Shown here: positions 39,804 through 44,235 of the stretch, one piece after another
Numbering within the stretch: the first letter of the stretch is position 1
Layout of the letters: each line of letters opens with the position of its first letter
Assembly (NCBI GenBank): GCA_902773195.1
Contig: CACYDL010000123.1
Coordinates: 1-44,235 of the forward strand
Origin: an uncultured Lachnospiraceae bacterium
Lineage (GTDB): Bacteria > Bacillota_A > Clostridia > Lachnospirales > Lachnospiraceae
Direction of reading: 5' to 3'
Length of the DNA: 44,235 nt
The notes under the pieces: generated by a model
Databases searched by the model: none
What the model saw: only the letters and a program-made list of their open reading frames with translations
What the model was told of the DNA's origin: nothing
Made by a program: the position numbers and the translations under genes

Positions 39804-41894
39804 TTACTCGTCGCCCTGATTGACTTCGTCGGCCCTGGCCGCGATCTGCTTGGCCTGGACGTCGGCGGGAGCCTGCTCGTAGCGGGCAAACTCAAAGGAG
39901 AAATCTCCGGAGCCGCCGGTCATGGAGCGGAGCACGGTGCTGTATCCGTAGATCTCGGTCTGCGGGACGTCCGCCTCGATGATGGTGTTGCCCTTGTGGT
40001 CCGGATTCATGCCCAGGACGCGTCCGCGTCTCTTGTTGAGATCGCCCATGACGTCGCCGGTGAACTGATCCTTGACCGTGACCTTCAGGTTGATGATCGG
40101 CTCGAGGAGGATCGGATCCGCCTTCATGAAGCCGTCCTTGAACGCGAGATGCGTCGCGGTCTTGAAGGCCTGCTCGGAGGAATCGACCGGATGATAGGAT
40201 CCGTCGTAGAGCACCGCCTTGACGCCGACCACCGGATAACCGGCCACCGGACCGCTCTGTACGCACTCGTTGAGCCCCTTCTCAACGGCCGGGTAATAGT
40301 TCTTCGGAACCGCGCCGCCGACGACCTCGATGCCGAACTCAAAGGGCTTCGTCATGTCGCCGCTGGGTTCGAAGCGCATCTTGACGTGGCCGTACTGTCC
40401 GTGGCCGCCCGTCTGCTTCTTGTACTTTCCTTCGACGTCGGACTTCTTGCGGATCGTCTCGCGGAAGGCGACTCTCGGCTCGGAGAGCTCGATGTCCACC
40501 TTGTAGCGGTCCTTCAGCCTGCTCTTGATCACCTCGATCTGCTGATCGCCGATGGCGTAGAGGAGGCTCTGATGATTCGCGGAGTCGATGACCGTCTTGA
40601 AGGTGAGGTCCTCGACGGCAAGTCTGGCGAGCGCCTGGGCGATCTTGTCCTCGTCGCCCTTGTTGACCGCGCGGTAGCGCTCATAGGTGTAGGGAACCGA
40701 GAGCACCGGCGCCTCGAAGGCGATCGGGGCAGCCTTGGAGGAGAGGGAATCTCCCGTCGTGACGTCGCCGAGCTTGCCGACAGCGCCGATATCGCCGGCG
40801 TGAAGCTCCGGAACCTCCTGCGGCTTGTTTCCGCGGATGACGTAGAGCTTGCCGAGACGCTCCTCATTTTCCTTCTGGACGTCGTAGAGCGTGTCGTCCG
40901 ACTTCAGCACGCCGGAGCAGACCTTGATCAGGCTGTATTTTCCGATGAACGGATCCGAGATGGTCTTCCAGACGTAGGCCGTCTTGTCCTTCGCGTCGTC
41001 ATAGTCCGCGTCGAACTTCTCTTCCGTCTTCGTGTTGGTTCCGCTGATCTTTCTCGCGGAGGGAGCCGGGAAGAAGCTCACGATCTCGTCGAGGAGCGGG
41101 GAGACGCCCTGGAGGTTGACCGGGGAGCCGATCAGCACCGGGACGATGGAGCCGTCCGCGATGTTCGCGGCGAGGGCCTGCTGAATCTCTTCGGGAGTGA
41201 ATTCCTCTCCGCCGAAGAACTTCTCCATGAACTCCTCGGAGGTCTCGGCGACGGACTCAAGAAGGGAATCGCGGAATTCCTCGGTCTCTCCGGCGACGCT
41301 GTCCGGGACGGCCATGTCGGAGAGCTTTCCCTTGTCCTCATATCTGTGGGCGGTCTGGGACACGACGCCCGCGTAGCCGGTCAGCTTGCCGCCGTCGCGG
41401 ATCGGAACCTGGAACGGGGCGATCCTTGTGCCGTAGAGGCCGCGGAGGTTCTCGATGATCTCGTCGAAGCTGACGTCGGCGTTGTCCATCTCGCTGAGAT
41501 AGATGATTCTCGGAAGTCCCTTCTCCTCGCAGCGGTTCCAGGCCTTCTCCGTTCCCACCTGCACGCCGTCCTTGGCGGAAACCACGATCACCGCGGCGTC
41601 GGCCGCTCCGACCGCCTCTTCCACTTCGCCGACGAAATCGAAGTATCCCGGGCTGTCCAGGACATTGATCTTCGTCTTCTTCCATTCAACCGGTACGACA
41701 GATGTGGAGATCGAGAATTTTCTCTTCTGTTCCTCTTTATCGTAATCGCTGATGGTGTTCCCGTCCGTCACATTTCCCATACGGGTCGTGATGCCGGTGA
41801 GAAAAGCCATGGCTTCAGTCAGAGTGGTCTTTCCGGAACCGCCGTGACCGAGCAGTACCACATTGCGAATGTCATCAGTTTTGTAAACCTGCAT
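39804..41894 (-). CDS. EF-G2-like translational GTPase
   Basis: The 696-residue protein has the five-domain layout of elongation factor G: GTPase domain, domain II, then III-V with GGHGQYGHVKMRFEPSG and RRGRVLGMNPDHKGN. The GTPase motifs are of the EF-G2/FusA2 type: P-loop GHGGSGKT (16-23) and G3 DSPG (80-83). The G4 motif, normally NKxD, reads SEMD (134-137), which would weaken guanine recognition. It is not the main FusA, which usually lies with rpsL-rpsG-tuf. The role of EF-G2 proteins is debated (ribosome recycling, stress). GGGAGG five bases before the ATG, with its own strong promoter. Confidence 0.88.
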   Translation of the reverse strand: MQVYKTDDIRNVVLLGHGGSGKTTLTEAMAFLTGITTRMGNVTDGNTISDYDKEEQKRKFSISTSVVPVEWKKTKINVLDSPGYFDFVGEVEEAVGAADAAVIVVSAKDGVQVGTEKAWNRCEEKGLPRIIYLSEMDNADVSFDEIIENLRGLYGTRIAPFQVPIRDGGKLTGYAGVVSQTAHRYEDKGKLSDMAVPDSVAGETEEFRDSLLESVAETSEEFMEKFFGGEEFTPEEIQQALAANIADGSIVPVLIGSPVNLQGVSPLLDEIVSFFPAPSARKISGTNTKTEEKFDADYDDAKDKTAYVWKTISDPFIGKYSLIKVCSGVLKSDDTLYDVQKENEERLGKLYVIRGNKPQEVPELHAGDIGAVGKLGDVTTGDSLSSKAAPIAFEAPVLSVPYTYERYRAVNKGDEDKIAQALARLAVEDLTFKTVIDSANHQSLLYAIGDQQIEVIKSRLKDRYKVDIELSEPRVAFRETIRKKSDVEGKYKKQTGGHGQYGHVKMRFEPSGDMTKPFEFGIEVVGGAVPKNYYPAVEKGLNECVQSGPVAGYPVVGVKAVLYDGSYHPVDSSEQAFKTATHLAFKDGFMKADPILLEPIINLKVTVKDQFTGDVMGDLNKRRGRVLGMNPDHKGNTIIEADVPQTEIYGYSTVLRSMTGGSGDFSFEFARYEQAPADVQAKQIAARADEVNQGDE

Positions 41895-41932
41895 AATTAC
41901 CTCCCGAAAAACTGTAATAAAAGCCTTTCAAC

Positions 41933-41961
41933 ATTATATGAAAAATGACTCAGATATTCAA
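41933..41961 (-). promoter_or_regulatory. Strong promoter of the EF-G2-like gene
   Basis: On the minus strand TTGAAT (41956-41961), 17 bases, perfect TATAAT (41933-41938), about 38 bases before the ATG. Confidence 0.8.
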
Positions 41962-41998
41962 GCATTTACTGTAAAAGAAGACGAAGAAACGGGCCGTC

Positions 41999-43048
41999 TC
42001 AGCGAAACGGAATCTGCGGATTTGACGAAATCACGAGCCAGGCGGCCATGGCCGGGATCAGAACGCACAGAAGAAGGCGGAGAAACGAGGACCATTTCCG
42101 GGAACGGATGACGGCGGGAATCAGCAGCGCGGCCTCCAGAAACGGAAACGCCGCGACGGACGCCGGCGAGAGGGAAAGGGCGGTGACGCCTTCCAGAAAC
42201 GCCAGCGCGAAGAGCCGATCCGCGTCCCCTCCCCGGGCGGTCAGCAGCGCCGTGAGGACGAGGGCCGGAATCAGCACGCCCGCCAGCTCCGCGTCGCCGG
42301 TCCACCCCTGCTCGAAGAGCATGAAAGAGGTGAATCTCCGGAATCTGAGGAATACGGAGACGCCGATGAGAAGCAGCACGACGGCCGCCGCCGCGGATCT
42401 CTTCTTCAGGAGCCGCGCCAGAACCCGGTAGATCAGCAGGAAGGAAAGAACCACGTTCCGCATGACGGCGAAATACTTCGCGGAGGCTTTCACGGGAAGC
42501 CCGGACAGCAGGGAGATGTAATCGCCGTGGACGTACCGCAGGGCCAGAAAGGTCCCGAGCGGCAGGCCCGTCAGAGGTTCCCCCGTGACGGGGTCGTATC
42601 GCCCGATCGAGTCATGGACATAATTGGAGGCCATCCTTCCCACCGTCATGGCGCTGTCGTCCACCGCGGGTCTTAGGGCCGCGTACACCGCGGCCGCCGC
42701 GACCGCCGCGGTCATCATGGCGCAGAGGGGATGTATCCTGTGGCTCCGTATATCCTCCGGAAGCTCCGCCAGGAATCTCGTCCTCGGACGGGAGACGGCG
42801 GCGACGGCGATGAGCGACGACACGCACGCCGCCCAGACGCAGGAGAAGCGCGTCAGGGAGGTTCCCGCCGCCGCGCACAGCAGGCAGACTATCTCAAAAA
42901 GCGCGGAATACAGCAGATATCCCGCGCAGATCGTCTCTGCGGCAAACCTCTCCCCCGGCTTCCTGCCGAAGGGGAGCAGCCCGCCCGCCAGATAAAAGAC
43001 AGCCAGCTCGGCGGCAAGCAGCACCGAGGCCTGAATCAGATGAGCCAT
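41999..43048 (-). CDS. Multi-spanning membrane protein of unknown function (DUF6077-like)
   Basis: The 349-residue product has about nine to ten hydrophobic segments. Between the third and fourth block lies a conserved-looking polar stretch, DDSAMTVGRMASNYVHDSIG followed by RYDPVTGEPLTG, which resembles a family I recall as DUF6077 in Lachnospiraceae, often found with polysaccharide or glycosyltransferase genes. No catalytic motif is recognised. GGAGG five bases before the ATG at 43048 supports the start. It follows the ABC-F gene with an 83-base gap that has GC-rich dyads but no clear terminator. Confidence 0.65.
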   Translation of the reverse strand: MAHLIQASVLLAAELAVFYLAGGLLPFGRKPGERFAAETICAGYLLYSALFEIVCLLCAAAGTSLTRFSCVWAACVSSLIAVAAVSRPRTRFLAELPEDIRSHRIHPLCAMMTAAVAAAAVYAALRPAVDDSAMTVGRMASNYVHDSIGRYDPVTGEPLTGLPLGTFLALRYVHGDYISLLSGLPVKASAKYFAVMRNVVLSFLLIYRVLARLLKKRSAAAAVVLLLIGVSVFLRFRRFTSFMLFEQGWTGDAELAGVLIPALVLTALLTARGGDADRLFALAFLEGVTALSLSPASVAAFPFLEAALLIPAVIRSRKWSSFLRLLLCVLIPAMAAWLVISSNPQIPFR

Positions 43049-43131
43049 GATAACCTCCGCCCGGAATCGGAAACGGCGAGCGGGAAGTCAGGCGCCGCAT
43101 GCCGCGGGCCGCCCGACGCGCAGGCACGTTT

Positions 43132-44235
43132 TCAGTCGTCATCCTCCTGATCCTGCGCGGCGACGTAGATCTGGCGCTTCCTGGCCATGGCGTCGCTCGC
43201 GAGATACTCGTCGTAGGTCCCGACCTTGTCGATGAGCGTGCCGTCCGGCATGAACTCCATGATCCGGTTGGCGGTCGTCTCGACGATCTGATGGTCCCTG
43301 GTCGTAAAGAGGATCACGCCGGGGAACCGGGTCATGCCGGTGTTGAGGGCCGTGATCGCCTCCATGTCGAGGTGGTTGGTGGGCTCGTCGAAGATCAGGA
43401 CGTTGGCCCCGGAGATCATCATCTTGGAGAGCAGGCAGCGGACCTTCTCCCCGCCGGACAGAACCCTCACGCGCTTGATGCCGTCCTCCCCCGCGAAGAG
43501 CATGCGGCCGAGGAAGCTTCTGACGTAGGTGGTGTCCTTGTTCTCGGAGTACTGGGTGAGCCAGTCGGCGATGGTCAGGTCATTGTCGAACTCGTCGTTG
43601 TAGTCCTTGGGGAAATACGCGCGGGAGGTGGTGATGCCCCACTTGTAGTAGCCCTCGTCGGGCTCCATCCTGCCCGTCAGGATCTCGAAGAGCACCGTCT
43701 TCGCCCTCTCGTTGCCGCCCACAAAGGCCACCTTGTCCGTCCTGGAGATGATGAAGTTGAGGTCCTTGAAGATCACCTCTCCGTCGACGGTCTTGGAGAG
43801 ATGCTCCACGAAGAGGACGTCGTTGCCGATCTCCCGGTTGGGACGGAAGTCGATGTACGGATATTTCCGGCTCGAGGGCACCATGGCCTCCAGCTCGATC
43901 TTTTCGAGAGCGCGCTTCCGCGACGTCGCCTGCTTGGATTTCGAGGCGTTGGCGGAGAAGCGGGCGATGAATTCCTTCAGCTCCTTGATCTGCTCCTCCT
44001 TCTTCCTGTTCTGCTCCTTCATCTGACGGACGAGGAGCTGGCTGGATTCGAACCAGAAATCGTAGTTTCCGGCGAACAGGCGGATCTTTCCGTAGTCGAT
44101 ATCGGCCGTCTGGGTGCAGACCTTGTTGAGGAAATACCTGTCGTGGGACACTACGATGACAGTGTTGTTGAAGCCGATGAGGAACTCCTCGAGCCAGTCT
44201 ATGGCCTCGAGGTCCAGATGGTTCGTCGGCTCGTC
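43132..44235 (-). CDS. ABC-F family ATP-binding protein, C-terminal part (runs off the right edge)
   Basis: The frame is open to the end of the window, where it starts with DEPTNHLDLEAIDWLEEFL, the Walker B of the first ATPase domain, followed by VVSHDRYFLNKVC. The linker (about 50 residues, MKEQNRKKEEQIKELKEF) and the second ATPase domain follow, with LSGGEKVRCLL and FDEPTNHLDMEA. ABC-F proteins act on the ribosome, not on transport. The second Walker A reads GGNERAKT instead of GxxGxGKT (43696-43719), as I recall for the YbiT-like group. The end is an acidic DQEDDD tail. The N-terminal ~150 residues lie outside the window. Confidence 0.92.
   Translation of the reverse strand, partial: DEPTNHLDLEAIDWLEEFLIGFNNTVIVVSHDRYFLNKVCTQTADIDYGKIRLFAGNYDFWFESSQLLVRQMKEQNRKKEEQIKELKEFIARFSANASKSKQATSRKRALEKIELEAMVPSSRKYPYIDFRPNREIGNDVLFVEHLSKTVDGEVIFKDLNFIISRTDKVAFVGGNERAKTVLFEILTGRMEPDEGYYKWGITTSRAYFPKDYNDEFDNDLTIADWLTQYSENKDTTYVRSFLGRMLFAGEDGIKRVRVLSGGEKVRCLLSKMMISGANVLIFDEPTNHLDMEAITALNTGMTRFPGVILFTTRDHQIVETTANRIMEFMPDGTLIDKVGTYDEYLASDAMARKRQIYVAAQDQEDDD

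Noticed and set aside
39792..41948. A 718-codon open frame on the plus strand, opposite the EF-G2-like gene
   Set aside because: It mirrors the codon pattern of a clear EF-G on the other strand, has no family resemblance, and arises from GC-rich third positions. The same holds for long plus-strand frames opposite the U32, SEDS, PBP, alaS and ruvB genes.
43696..43719. Broken Walker A of the ABC-F protein as evidence of a pseudogene
   Set aside because: The frame is intact, the other ATPase motifs are normal, and I recall NExAKT forms in the YbiT-like ABC-F group, so it is more likely a lineage feature.
1..44235. CRISPR arrays, insertion sequences, prophage genes, tRNA or rRNA
   Set aside because: None was seen. 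The tandem arrays have no spacers and no cas genes are present.

Overview
The window is chromosomal DNA from a GC-rich (roughly 60%) anaerobic Firmicute, most likely a member of the Lachnospiraceae or a close clostridial relative. This rests on gene content (a GerW/YtfJ sporulation protein with its DUF2953 partner, a DUF512 radical-SAM-like protein beside der-plsY-gpsA, a biotin-dependent sodium-pump decarboxylase cluster, ECF S components) and on strong GGAGG ribosome binding sites with sigma-A-type promoters. No mobile element, prophage, CRISPR array, tRNA or rRNA was found. Almost every gene lies on the minus strand, so operons read from high to low coordinates; only three genes (11738, 32804, 38331) are on the plus strand.

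Layout, low to high coordinates. 1-83: start of rpmB (L28). 190-7773: a cell-envelope and division run transcribed zapA, U32 peptidase, SEDS polymerase (RodA/FtsW type), class B PBP, a small unknown protein, DUF2953, gerW. 7853-11418: apbE, a NusG-domain-II protein, a Gx-family membrane protein, ruvA, ruvB; the first three resemble part of a flavin-based extracellular electron transfer locus. 11738-12622: a plus-strand YprB-type exonuclease homologue with a degraded active site. 12628-16589: HI0933/BaiN flavoprotein, cmk, ispH and an S1-domain protein. 16747-21974: a five-gene Na+-pumping decarboxylase operon with two different carboxyltransferases, a lipoprotein-fused gamma subunit, one biotin carrier and one beta pump. 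22143-24710: rpsU, a metallophosphoesterase, scpA, scpB. 24837-27491: alaS. 27695-31177: a secreted ricin-lectin protein, a membrane-anchored MutS paralogue, rnhA. 31416-32582: a folate-type ECF S component and an unknown protein. 32804-33619: aldo/keto reductase. 33671-38173: DUF512, der, plsY, gpsA. 38331-39548: a long ribose-phosphate pyrophosphokinase. 39804-41894: an EF-G2-like GTPase. 41999-43048: a multi-spanning membrane protein. 43132 to the end: an ABC-F ATPase that runs off the window.

Most genes are core functions: wall growth (SEDS with PBP), chromosome handling (RuvAB, ScpAB), translation (L28, S21, S1, AlaS, EF-G2, ABC-F, Der), lipids (PlsY, GpsA, IspH), nucleotides (Cmk, Prs), and sodium-coupled decarboxylation for energy.

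The least ordinary signals are: three unrelated tandem repeats in non-coding DNA (55, 65 and 33 bp units), one of which copies the 3' end of rnhA with a conserved, compensated hairpin; the dual-carboxyltransferase operon with an extended gamma subunit; two GTPases with altered NKxD motifs; an AT-rich patch inside ispH that holds a well-formed internal promoter; a terminator buried in an antisense coding region; and a perfect TTAACA-N5-TTAACA repeat over the promoter of the secreted lectin operon. I see no wholly new multi-gene system that can be asserted from sequence alone.
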